Below are positions 5,962 to 12,276 of a stretch of 12,276 bases of DNA, piece by piece. Position 1 is the first letter of the stretch; each line of letters starts with the position of its first letter. Under the pieces are notes generated by a model. It saw nothing but the letters and a program-made list of their open reading frames with translations, was not told where the DNA came from and searched no databases. Location of the stretch: assembly GCA_005883115.1 (NCBI GenBank), contig VAZQ01000284.1, positions 1-12,276 on the forward strand, written 5' to 3'. The stretch comes from Alphaproteobacteria bacterium (GTDB lineage Bacteria; Pseudomonadota; Alphaproteobacteria; Rhizobiales; Xanthobacteraceae). The position numbers and the translations under genes are program-made.

Positions 5962-7473
5962 CTAGTCCGGCGTGCGCGCCTCAAGTGGCTCGTCGACTGT
6001 GCGGCGATCGATCGCAGGAGAGGCGACCGGATCGGCGGGGAGCTCCCCGCGCTGCGGCTCTGCGGGCAGATGCTCCCGTGGCAGCACGGCGCCGAGCTGC
6101 GCCTCCACGCCGGTCTCCTCGTAGCCCTCGCGCAGGGCCGCGCGCTTCGCCAGACGCACGTCTTCCTGCTCCCGCCGCCGCGCTGCCCGTGCCGCCAAGC
6201 GCTCGCGCGCATCGAGCCACCAGTAAAGCACCTGCATCACCGCGCGTCCGATGCTACCGCCGGCCCACACGAGCTCGAACGGGGCGAACAATCGCCACGC
6301 GTCGTCACCCTCGACAACGGCTTGGGCGAGAATGTTCCCCGCCATGGCCGTGGTGTTGATGCCGTGGCCGCCGAAGCCGCTGGCGAGCCAAAGGCCTCCC
6401 GAAAGCTCTCCGATCTGCGGCATCCGATGCAGCGCATTGCCGAGCACGCCCGACCAGGCATGCTCAACCTCGACGTCGGCGAGTTGCGGATAAACCGCTG
6501 CCACATCGGCTTTGAGCCGGCGCACGAACCGCTTGGGATCGGCCTCCCACGTCGTCGTATGTCCGGACCAGAGCAGCCGGTCGTTGCCGACGATGCGGTA
6601 ATGATTACTCGCGAGGTTGGTATCGGTCACCGCGCCGCGATAGGCGATGGCAGCGGCAAGCCGCGGCCCGAGCGGCGCGGTGGTCATCGTATAGCTCCAG
6701 ATCGGCAGCAGCGTGCCGGCGATGCGCGGCACCAGCGAGCCGAGATGGATGCTGCAGGCGAGCACGATATGGGCGGCGCGTACGCGCGCGGATGGCGTGG
6801 CGATCCGCTTGCGCACGCCTTCGGTGTCGATCGAGAGCGCGGGCGTGTCCTCGAAAATGCGCGCGCCGGCCGCTTCCGCCAGTTCGGCCAGGCCCAAGGC
6901 GTAGTTGAGCGGATGGATGTGGAATGCGCGCGGCAAATGCACGGCATGGAAGTAGTGATTGGTCTTGAGAACGTCCCGCACCCGCTCCGTCGGCCATACC
7001 TCGATTTCAGTGCCGAACTCCTCGGCATAGAGCTGCGCATCATCCAGGAGTTCGTCGCGGTTATCGATCTTGGACGCTTTGAGCCAGCCGGCGATCGGCG
7101 CAACTCCCGGCAGGCGAGCCTCAGCGATCGTGGTGCGAACGTATTTGAGGCCCATGTCCGAGAGCGCCCACAACGCCTTGGCGTGCTCCAAACCGACACG
7201 ACTCACCACGCTGTCCATCGGCGCGGCAAAGCCGGGCAGCACGAAGCCATCGTTACGGCCGGACGCGCTCCATGCGATGCGCCGGCTCTCGAGCACCGCG
7301 ACCGACCACCCGCGTCGAGCGATCTCGCGGGCGGTCGTCAGCCCCGCAAGGCCGGCGCCGACGACACACACGTCAACATCGAAGTCGTAGGTGAGCGGCG
7401 GGCGCGCGGATGCCGGCACCATGGTGGCGGTATACCAAGTCGGCACGTAGGATGCTGGCTCAGATGCGTTCAC
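5962..7473 (-). CDS. FAD-dependent oxidoreductase, gamma-glutamylputrescine oxidase (PuuB)-like
   Basis: This is a DAO-family (D-amino-acid oxidase fold) flavoprotein, cytoplasmic and probably oxidising an amine or amino-acid derivative. The 503-residue product has the FAD-binding GAGLAG (39-44) after VDVCVV, then VAVLESRRIAWSASGRN, FHIHPLNYALGLAE, a LLWSGHTTTWEADP segment and GFGGHGINTTAMAGNI near the flavin. Order and spacing match E. coli PuuB (DVCVVGGG, ASGRNGG, HIHPLN, GYSGHGV). GTG 7473 is chosen because GGAAG (7483-7479) precedes it and MNASEPASYVPTWYTATMVP suits the family; an ATG at 7509 would add 12 residues without family features. The last 82 residues (from about 422) are a charged extension beyond the PuuB fold. 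The true substrate cannot be read from the sequence, and no other putrescine genes are near. It is divergent from the SixA-like gene. Confidence 0.88.
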   Translation of the reverse strand: MNASEPASYVPTWYTATMVPASARPPLTYDFDVDVCVVGAGLAGLTTAREIARRGWSVAVLESRRIAWSASGRNDGFVLPGFAAPMDSVVSRVGLEHAKALWALSDMGLKYVRTTIAEARLPGVAPIAGWLKASKIDNRDELLDDAQLYAEEFGTEIEVWPTERVRDVLKTNHYFHAVHLPRAFHIHPLNYALGLAELAEAAGARIFEDTPALSIDTEGVRKRIATPSARVRAAHIVLACSIHLGSLVPRIAGTLLPIWSYTMTTAPLGPRLAAAIAYRGAVTDTNLASNHYRIVGNDRLLWSGHTTTWEADPKRFVRRLKADVAAVYPQLADVEVEHAWSGVLGNALHRMPQIGELSGGLWLASGFGGHGINTTAMAGNILAQAVVEGDDAWRLFAPFELVWAGGSIGRAVMQVLYWWLDARERLAARAARRREQEDVRLAKRAALREGYEETGVEAQLGAVLPREHLPAEPQRGELPADPVASPAIDRRTVDEPLEARTPD

Positions 7474-7490
7474 GTTTTCTTCCACGCAAG

Positions 7491-7517
7491 TTAACTCACC
7501 GCCGGGCATGCTAGACT
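7491..7517 (+). promoter_or_regulatory. Possible promoter for the SixA-like gene
   Basis: TGCTAGACT (7509-7517) fits an extended -10 (TGnTAnnnT), and TTAACT (7491-7496) is a possible -35 at a short 15-base spacing. It lies in the 73-base gap between the divergent FAD oxidoreductase and SixA-like starts and would give a leader of about 23 nt. Weak prediction. Confidence 0.3.
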
Positions 7518-7546
7518 GCGGAGCGTGGGAAATCGACGCTAGTGCA

Positions 7547-8074
7547 ATGCGCCTGATACTGTTGCGACACGCCAAAACGGAAAAGGCCGAAGGCGGCATG
7601 AGCGACCGCGCGCGCCGGCTCAATGCCCGCGGCAAAGCCGATGCGCCGGTGATCGGCGCCTATATGGCACGTCATTCGCTCATTCCGGAACTCGTGCTGA
7701 TATCGACCGCGGAGCGCGCACGGCAGACGTGGGAACGCGTCGCCGCTACGTTGCCCAGCCCACCGCGGGTCGCCTACGAGGAGCGTCTCTACAATGCCGG
7801 CGCCGAGGCCATCATCGCGCTGGTAAAGGGCACGGCGCCGACAGTGCGCACGCTCCTCGTGGTCGGGCACAATCCGGGCCTGCATGAGGCGGCGCGGCGG
7901 TTGATCGCCTCCGGCGATGTCGAGACCCGCGAGAGGCTCAACGAAGGGCTGCCGACCTCAGGGCTCGCGGTCATCGACTTTGCCGGCAAAGACTGGCGCA
8001 AGCTGCATCCGCGCGGCGGCCGGCTCGAGCGCTTCGTAAGCCCCCGCTCGCTCGCGGAGGCGGATCGGGTTTGA
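7547..8074 (+). CDS. sixA: SixA-like phosphohistidine phosphatase (histidine phosphatase superfamily)
   Basis: SixA-type enzymes remove phosphate from phosphohistidine, classically from the HPt domain of ArcB or from nitrogen-PTS components. The 175-residue product has the catalytic RHA motif (R7-H8-A9) at the extreme N-terminus. R57 in STAERARQT is the second phosphate-binding arginine, an acid is found in YEERLYNA (78/79), and the second histidine is H108 in VVGHNPGL. Length and order match the short SixA branch (COG2062) rather than phosphoglycerate mutase. ATG 7547 is chosen because RHA must lie near the start and MRLILLRHA is the usual opening. The ATG at 7508 would overlap the -10 region. 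The physiological partner is not evident from the neighbours. Confidence 0.85.
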   Translation: MRLILLRHAKTEKAEGGMSDRARRLNARGKADAPVIGAYMARHSLIPELVLISTAERARQTWERVAATLPSPPRVAYEERLYNAGAEAIIALVKGTAPTVRTLLVVGHNPGLHEAARRLIASGDVETRERLNEGLPTSGLAVIDFAGKDWRKLHPRGGRLERFVSPRSLAEADRV

Positions 8075-8217
8075 AGGCCGGGGTCGCGCCGCTCGCGCCC
8101 TTGGCGTGGCGCACCCCGAGCCGGTATTTGCCTGGCCGCTGCGGCGAAACCCACTCACCGCCGGCTCACAAGCGTGGCAATATGTCCTAAAACGCCGGTC
8201 ACAGAGGGGATGTCGCC

Positions 8218-8652
8218 ATGTACAAGAAAATCCTGGTTCCGATCGACCTCGCAGATCCGGACTTGGCCAAGCCCGCGGTCGACACCGCGTTGATGATGGC
8301 CGCTCCGTCAGAGGGGACGATTCGCTTCGTGAATGTGCTGCCGCTCACGCCGGTGATGCTCGCCGAATATGTGCCACCCGATTTCGAGGTGCAGCAGCGC
8401 AAGGCGGCGGAAGATGCGCTCGCAATCGTCGTGAAGGAGACCGGCTTGCCGCCGTCGCGGGTGTCCTGGACCGTGCGCCAGGGCGGCGTCTACCAGGAGA
8501 TCCTGGAAGAGGCGAACAGCATCCACCCCGATCTCATCGTCATGAGCTCGCACCGGCCGCAGCGGCACGCGGTGCGGACGTATTTCCTCGGCTCCAACGC
8601 CGGCCACGTGGTCCGCTACGCCAAGTGCTCGGTTTTGGTTGTGCGAAATTAA
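8218..8652 (+). CDS. Universal stress protein (UspA family)
   Basis: A single Usp domain of 144 residues: MYKKILVPIDLADPDLAKPA at the start, VNVLPLTP after the second strand, DLIVMSSHRP, and the C-terminal block LGSNAGHVVRYAKCSVLVVRN. In ATP-binding Usps the sequence after the fourth strand is G-x2-G-x9-G(S/T). Here SHRPQRHAVRTYFLGSN lacks the first two glycines, so classical ATP binding is doubtful. The SHRP form is common in rhizobial Usps. A good ribosome site AGAGGGGA (8203-8210) precedes ATG 8218. The 143-base gap upstream should hold its promoter, but I could not single one out. It converges on the small membrane-protein gene. Confidence 0.93.
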   Translation: MYKKILVPIDLADPDLAKPAVDTALMMAAPSEGTIRFVNVLPLTPVMLAEYVPPDFEVQQRKAAEDALAIVVKETGLPPSRVSWTVRQGGVYQEILEEANSIHPDLIVMSSHRPQRHAVRTYFLGSNAGHVVRYAKCSVLVVRN

Positions 8653-8773
8653 AACCTGGCTCGCCTGAGCACAGCGAAAACCACCCAAAGCGAATCGAGC
8701 CAAGCGTGATGGGTTTCGGTTCCTCAACTCGTTCTATGCAACCGATGCAACAAGAATTGCTGTGAAGGTAGCC

Positions 8774-8815
8774 GCCTGCGTCGCACCAAACGACCCGGGT
8801 GCGAATGTTCAGGCG
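8774..8815. repeat. Stem-loop at the end of the small membrane-protein gene
   Basis: TCGCACC (8781-8787) pairs with GGTGCGA (8798-8804), and the outer CGCCTG (8774-8779) pairs with CAGGCG (8810-8815), which covers the stop codon on the minus strand. It may act as an intergenic stabiliser or a weak terminator between the convergent genes; no T-tract follows on either strand. The rest of the gap from 8653 shows no gene that I can support. Confidence 0.35.
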
Positions 8816-9399
8816 TCGGGCAAAACCTCTTTCGGTACGGCCTCCGGTCGGTATTGGCCGGGGCGGTTGCGCTTGAAATAGGAGCCGCTCTGCCACACGA
8901 ACAGGGCGAAGAAGCCGCCCACCATCGCCGCGCCGGAATAGGCGCCGATCTCCAGCGCCCGCACCACGAGCGCCGCCAGCGCCAGCCCCGTGGCCGCGAA
9001 CAGCACGAGCCCCGGCCAATAGAGGAATGCCGGTGCGCCCGTCTCAAACGCGGTCGTCCCGCCGGAGGCGGCGATGCGCTGGTTGAGTTCGTGGATGAAA
9101 GCGCCATATGCCCGGTCTTGCGGCCGCTGCTCGAACAGCGACTGCCACGAGGTCGAGGCGATCAACAGTCGCCGGCCGCCAGGCCACCAAATCTCGGCAA
9201 CGAAGCGCCGCGTCTGCATGGTCGCCGGACGGAACGACAGCCGTACCCGGCTGATTCTGGCATACGGGATGCGGCCGCGCTGCCGTCCCAGCTGCCATTC
9301 AAGCGCATCGGGGCGCAGACAAAGCTCCCACGGCGCGCCCATCAACGATGGCTTGTAGACATAGACCGGATCCGCGCCGGATGCTCGCTCCTGCGACAT
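8809..9399 (-). CDS. Conserved two-helix membrane protein with a PH-like N-terminal domain
   Basis: I recognise the overall type from Bradyrhizobium-like genomes but know no function. The first 120 residues look like a compact beta-rich domain with motifs YVYKPSLMGAPWE, LRPDALEW, RISRVRLSFRP and LLIASTSW, similar in layout to bacterial PH-like (bPH) domains. Two hydrophobic helices follow (about 125-145 and 152-172, in LYWPGLVLFAATGLALAALVV and AAMVGGFFALFVWQSG). A basic tail FKRNRPGQYRPE ends the protein, so both termini are probably cytoplasmic. ATG 9399 is chosen over the TTG at 9408; GAGG lies 3 bases before the ATG. The gene stands alone, and the CRP-type palindrome at 9543-9558 is about 145 bases upstream. 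Confidence 0.8.
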   Translation of the reverse strand: MSQERASGADPVYVYKPSLMGAPWELCLRPDALEWQLGRQRGRIPYARISRVRLSFRPATMQTRRFVAEIWWPGGRRLLIASTSWQSLFEQRPQDRAYGAFIHELNQRIAASGGTTAFETGAPAFLYWPGLVLFAATGLALAALVVRALEIGAYSGAAMVGGFFALFVWQSGSYFKRNRPGQYRPEAVPKEVLPDA

Positions 9400-9542
9400 G
9401 GTCCTCAACGCTCCACGAAGCCGACCGGTCGCCCTCTTTGAGACAGACCTGAATTGTTCTGAATCGTGCCAGAGCCGACATTATCGCGCGTATCCACTTG
9501 TAATCACTGAGATACGGCATGCGGAGCGACAAAAGCACATTT

Positions 9543-9558
9543 TGTGATGGCCATCACA
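9543..9558. promoter_or_regulatory. Perfect CRP-type binding site
   Basis: TGTGATGGCCATCACA is an exact 16-bp palindrome carrying both consensus half sites of the E. coli CRP site, TGTGA-N6-TCACA. Its centre (9550.5) is 41.5 bases before 9592, the position of a class II activator site, if transcription on the + strand starts at 9592. A weak -10-like TAGGGT (9580-9585) fits that start. It could instead serve the membrane-protein gene on the other strand. Whether a regulator of this specificity exists in the host is unknown. Confidence 0.55.
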
Positions 9559-9591
9559 GCGCCGGCGCCATGCGAAAGGTAGGGTTGTTTC

Positions 9592-9673
9592 GTCGATCGT
9601 TACCGCATGTGCGGTTCTCACGTTCGACGTTCCTCCGAAACACTTGAGCCCCGCGCGAGCGGGGCTTCCTTTT
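9592..9673 (+). ncRNA. Candidate small RNA ending at an intrinsic terminator
   Basis: No protein gene reads into the + strand terminator at 9647-9673, yet the sequence just before it is structured. CGTCGA (9591-9596) pairs with TCGACG (9624-9629) around an inner stem ACCGC/GCGGT (9602-9606, 9611-9615). TTT (9588-9590) can continue the outer stem with AAA (9638-9640), leaving TTCCTCCG in a bulge. CCTCC there is complementary to Shine-Dalgarno sequences. The start is inferred from the CRP-type site and is uncertain; a longer RNA starting further left is possible. I could not match it to a known family such as 6S or AbcR. Confidence 0.4.
9647..9673 (+). terminator. Rho-independent terminator
   Basis: A perfect 8-bp stem AGCCCCGC (9647-9654) and GCGGGGCT (9659-9666) with loop GCGA, followed by TCCTTTT (9667-9673). 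The T-rich side marks the + strand as its direction. It also lies 27 bases beyond the stop of the MFS gene on the minus strand and could terminate that operon too, although the tail there (CAAGTGTTT) is poorer. Confidence 0.75.
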
Positions 9674-9692
9674 CCCAGTCTCTCCCATTTCG

Positions 9693-10928
9693 CTACTTCC
9701 CCGCCTCAGCGTCGGGCGCCAACTTATCGACCCGGCGAAGTTGCGGGAACGCCCACATCCAGATCAGCATCACCGCGATCGTGCCAAAGCCACCGATCAG
9801 CGCCGAAGGTACAGCACCGAGGGCAGCCGCCACCGCGCCGGCGCGAAATTCGCCGAGCGAGCCGGAGGAGCCCGTGAACATGGAGTTCACCGCCAGTACC
9901 CGGCCCAACATTTCGTAGGGCGTGCGCATTTGTACCAGCGATTGCCGGATGATGACGCTGATCGCGTCAGAGGCACCGTAGACCATGAGCGCGAGGAACG
10001 ACACGACCAACGAAGTCGACAAGCCGAAGGCGAGGCTCGCCAACCCGAACATTCCGACTGCGGCAAACATGAGATGGCCGGCCCCGCCGATGGCGTGGCG
10101 CGCCAATACGATCGACGTCGCGAGTGCCCCGACCGCCGGCGCCGAGCGTAACACCCCGAGGGCCCACGGTCCGGTCTCCAGGATGTCGCGAGCGTAGATC
10201 GGCAATAGGGCGGTCACCCCGCCGAGCAGCACGGCGAACAGGTCGAGCGAAATGGCCCCCAACAGGACCGGCCGGCTGCGGATATAGCGAAAGCCGGCAA
10301 ACAGCGTCTCCAGGCTGATCGGCTTGCGTTCTTCGGTGCGCGGCGCGATGTGGATAAGGCTGATCAGCACGCTCGCCGCGATGAAAACTATGGTGCAGGT
10401 CGCATAAACGCCGGTCGGGCTGAGCATATAGAGGAGCCCGCCGAGCGAGGGGCCGCAAATCACGGCCGTCTGCTGTGCGCTGGCCGAGGCCGCGATCGCG
10501 CGCGGCAACAGCCGCGCCGGCACGATCCCCGGCAGCAGCGCGTGGATCGTCGGTATCTCGAACGCGCGCGCGGTGCCCGACACGAACAGGATCGCCAGCA
10601 TGGCGTCGCGGCTGAGCGCGCCGCGCGCGGTGCCGATGGCAAGCGCGAGCGCCGCCACCGCCTTGCTCAACTGGCAGCTAGCAACGACGAGACGCCGATC
10701 GAATAGATCGGCAACCTGGCCGATGATGAGCGAGAATCCCACCAGCGGCACGAATTGTGCCAAGCCGACCAGGCCGAGGTCGAACGGATCGTTGGTGAGC
10801 TCGTAGATCTGCCAGCCCACCGCGACGCCTTGCATCATATAGGCGCCGTTGGTGAAGGTGCGCGCACACCAGAACAGCACAAAGGAAGGATGGCGCGTCA
10901 GCGACGAGGCGGCGGCAGGCTCAGGCAT
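9693..10928 (-). CDS. MFS transporter (DHA3 / EntS-like exporter branch)
   Basis: A 411-residue major facilitator with about 12 hydrophobic segments. HPSFVLFWCARTFTNGAYMMQGVAVGWQIYELT forms helix 1. The loop after helix 2 is GQVADLFDRR (the family's G-x-L-A-D-R motif), and GPSLGGLLY occurs in the first half. The second half carries LLPIYARDIL, GLASLAFGLSTSLVVSFLALMVYGASDAISVIIRQSLVQMRTP, and a motif resembling MLGRVLAVNSMFTGSSGSLGEF. These are typical of the drug/siderophore exporter branch related to EntS. The substrate cannot be inferred. It starts 11 bases after the stop of the dioxygenase beta gene with no clear ribosome site, so translation may depend on coupling within the operon. Confidence 0.9.
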   Translation of the reverse strand: MPEPAAASSLTRHPSFVLFWCARTFTNGAYMMQGVAVGWQIYELTNDPFDLGLVGLAQFVPLVGFSLIIGQVADLFDRRLVVASCQLSKAVAALALAIGTARGALSRDAMLAILFVSGTARAFEIPTIHALLPGIVPARLLPRAIAASASAQQTAVICGPSLGGLLYMLSPTGVYATCTIVFIAASVLISLIHIAPRTEERKPISLETLFAGFRYIRSRPVLLGAISLDLFAVLLGGVTALLPIYARDILETGPWALGVLRSAPAVGALATSIVLARHAIGGAGHLMFAAVGMFGLASLAFGLSTSLVVSFLALMVYGASDAISVIIRQSLVQMRTPYEMLGRVLAVNSMFTGSSGSLGEFRAGAVAAALGAVPSALIGGFGTIAVMLIWMWAFPQLRRVDKLAPDAEAGK

Positions 10929-10939
10929 GCGCGTGGCGG

Positions 10940-11410
10940 CTAAAGCGGAATGGCGAGAAGGGTATCGATCAGCCGGCTGTCGAGAATAACGATCTTTTCG
11001 GCAAAACGCGGCCTGCCGTCATCGTCGACGACGTGATCGTGATAGCGGCCGGTGGCGAACAGCGTGGTTTCGCCGCCATGCATGATGCGCGCCACGATGA
11101 AGCTCGTCTGCGCCTTGAGAGTGCCGTCCTCGCCGGGAGTAACGAGTGCCGCCCCGATCACGTGTCGATAGCGTTGCGCCTCGTAGACGTTGGCCTCGCG
11201 CAGGGAACGCACGCGGTCGCGCAGCATGGCGCGCGAGGTCGCGTAGATCATGCCGAGCGGCAGGCCACGCTCGAAGTTCTCCGCCGTGGTGACGCGGTAG
11301 CGGCCGTGCTCGATGAAAAAGTCCGGCCACGCCTCGAGCTTGTCGTCGTCGATCGCCTGAGCATAGCGGGTGTTGAGGTCCTCGACCTTGAGCTTGAGCT
11401 CGATGTTCAT
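10940..11410 (-). CDS. Aromatic-ring-hydroxylating dioxygenase beta subunit (anthranilate/salicylate type)
   Basis: The beta (small) subunit is an NTF2/SnoaL-fold protein that packs with the Rieske alpha subunit in dioxygenases attacking aromatic acids; it has no redox centre itself. The 156-residue product shows LKVEDLNTRYAQAIDDDKLEAWPDFF, then GLPLGMIYATSRAMLRDRVRSLREANVYEAQRYRH, and ends VILDSRLIDTLLAIPL. All three blocks recall the small subunits of AndAd-type anthranilate dioxygenase. ATG 11410 fits the usual family start. GTG 11428 is a real alternative because it overlaps the stop of the upstream binding-protein gene (GTGA), a classic coupling signal. Neither has a strong ribosome site. 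No alpha subunit, ferredoxin or reductase lies in the window downstream; they could lie beyond 12276. Confidence 0.88.
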   Translation of the reverse strand: MNIELKLKVEDLNTRYAQAIDDDKLEAWPDFFIEHGRYRVTTAENFERGLPLGMIYATSRAMLRDRVRSLREANVYEAQRYRHVIGAALVTPGEDGTLKAQTSFIVARIMHGGETTLFATGRYHDHVVDDDGRPRFAEKIVILDSRLIDTLLAIPL

Positions 11411-11424
11411 GGCAACGTCGACGC

Positions 11425-12276
11425 TCACGAATTTGGCTTGTCGTTCGGCTCCTTTACGGCGCGTTTTAATGCATCCGACATCGGCAATTGGATGTTGATG
11501 GCCCGGGGCGGGATCGGCCGCTCGAACCACTGCGTATACAGTTTCTCGAACTCGCCCGAGCGCATCAGTGCGGCAAGCGTCTCGTCGACGAGTGACTTGA
11601 ATTGCTCATCATCCTTTCGGATCATCAGCGCATAAGGATCGGACGGGTAAGAGTTATCGAGCAGTTTGAAATCGGCGGGATTTTTCGCATTGGCTCGGAA
11701 GCCCGCGATCAAGATGTCATCCTCCATCCACGCACCGGCACGGCCGGTCTCGACCAGCAAGAAGGATTCGGCGTGATCCTTGCCCTGCATGATGGTCATG
11801 CCAAGCTTTCCCTCATTATTCAATTTGTTGACGAACAGCGCGGTGTTGGTGCCGGCCGTCACGGCGACGGTTTTTCCCCGCAGATCGTCGGCGCTCTTGA
11901 CGTCATTGTTGGTGCGGGTGATCCATTTGAATTGCGGCACGAAGAAAGTATAGGAAAATCCGACCTGCGTCTGTCGACTGGTCATGTTGGCCGTCGATCC
12001 GCATTCGATGTCGACCGTACCGTTGGCGACGAGCGGGAGACGGGTCGCCGATGTCACCGGGTTATATTTAACGGTGAGATTGGGCAGGGCCAGCTTCGCC
12101 TTTACCGCCTCGACGACATGCTTGCACAATTCAATCGAGAACCCGACTGGCTGCAGCTTGTCGTCCAGGTATGACAAGGGAATCGAACTGTCGCGATGAC
12201 CGATCGTGATGACGCCGGTCTCCCTCACTTTTTTGAGTGTGCCCCCCAAGTCTTGCGTCTCGGCGGGCGCGGCCAC
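11425..12276 (-). CDS. Glutamate/aspartate ABC transporter substrate-binding protein (GltI-like), 5' end beyond the window
   Basis: A periplasmic type 3 binding protein that would capture acidic amino acids, or related compounds, for an ABC permease. The visible 283 residues match E. coli GltI almost block for block: TLKKVRETGVITIGHRDSSIP, KYNPVTSATRLPLVANGTVDIECGST, SADDLRGKTVAVTAGTNTALFVNKLN, GKDHAESF, ETGRAGAWMEDDILIAG, and the end KEPNDKPNS. The first codon in the window (GTG, 12276-12274) is probably part of the signal peptide (AAPAE) rather than the start, so the true start lies upstream. It heads the operon with the dioxygenase beta subunit and MFS genes, and its stop overlaps a possible GTG start of the next gene. 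Given that context the ligand may be an aromatic or other acid rather than glutamate. Confidence 0.9.
   Translation of the reverse strand: MAAPAETQDLGGTLKKVRETGVITIGHRDSSIPLSYLDDKLQPVGFSIELCKHVVEAVKAKLALPNLTVKYNPVTSATRLPLVANGTVDIECGSTANMTSRQTQVGFSYTFFVPQFKWITRTNNDVKSADDLRGKTVAVTAGTNTALFVNKLNNEGKLGMTIMQGKDHAESFLLVETGRAGAWMEDDILIAGFRANAKNPADFKLLDNSYPSDPYALMIRKDDEQFKSLVDETLAALMRSGEFEKLYTQWFERPIPPRAINIQLPMSDALKRAVKEPNDKPNS

Noticed and set aside
6070..7494. 474-codon + strand open frame opposite the PuuB-like oxidase
   Set aside because: Long antisense frames are common in GC-rich genes. The minus strand shows FAD-binding and PuuB motifs in order, and this frame shows none.
8706..8765. Mini-frame MGFGSSTRSMQPMQQELL downstream of the universal stress gene
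   Set aside because: Only 18 residues from the ATG, no ribosome site, and no sign of regulation of a following gene; the next gene is on the other strand.
9400..9690. A tRNA or 6S RNA in the signal-rich gap
   Set aside because: No cloverleaf arms, no GGTTCGAATCC-type T-loop and no CCA-like end; no central-bubble architecture of 6S RNA could be recognised by eye.

Overview
The window is GC-rich, densely packed bacterial DNA. It most likely comes from an alphaproteobacterium of the Hyphomicrobiales, near Bradyrhizobium, Rhodopseudomonas or Xanthobacteraceae. The pointers are a FliO with a long Pro-rich tail, a Bug-type (TctC) binding protein, a DksA with a degraded zinc finger, a GTG-started MoxR-like ATPase, and the GCCGGG-cttga-CCCGGC intergenic repeat. 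I have run no homology search; family calls rest on recognisable motifs and remembered family sequences.

Layout. Positions 1-1110 (+): the last codons of an unknown gene, coupled by TGATG to fliO. Positions 1122-4785 (-): a run of five genes read leftwards: msrA, msrB, an acetolactate decarboxylase, dksA (with its own good promoter), and a TctC-like binding protein whose last codons are frameshifted. msrA, msrB, the decarboxylase and the TctC-like protein all carry export signals. Positions 4786-5961: a MoxR-type AAA+ ATPase (+) with an internal 11-residue gap and a changed putative arginine finger, flanked by repeat-like sequence. Positions 5962-8074: a divergent pair, a PuuB-like FAD oxidoreductase (-) and a SixA-like phosphohistidine phosphatase (+). 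Positions 8218-9399: a universal stress protein (+) convergent with a small two-helix membrane protein (-).

Positions 9400-9692 hold no protein gene but are rich in signals: a perfect 16-bp CRP-type palindrome, a nested stem-loop, and a textbook intrinsic terminator on the + strand. Together they suggest an unannotated small RNA of about 80 nt. Positions 9693-12276 (-): a compact operon of a GltI-like glutamate/aspartate binding protein (cut by the window edge), an orphan beta subunit of a ring-hydroxylating dioxygenase, and an MFS transporter.

Themes: repair of oxidised methionine outside the cytoplasm (MsrA/MsrB), stringent-response control (DksA), flagellar export (FliO), and uptake plus catabolism (TctC-like, PuuB-like, GltI-like, dioxygenase beta, MFS). 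No mobile element, CRISPR array, rRNA or tRNA was seen. The most original targets are the putative CRP-controlled small RNA, the internally deleted MoxR-like ATPase, and the dioxygenase beta subunit paired with an amino-acid binding protein.
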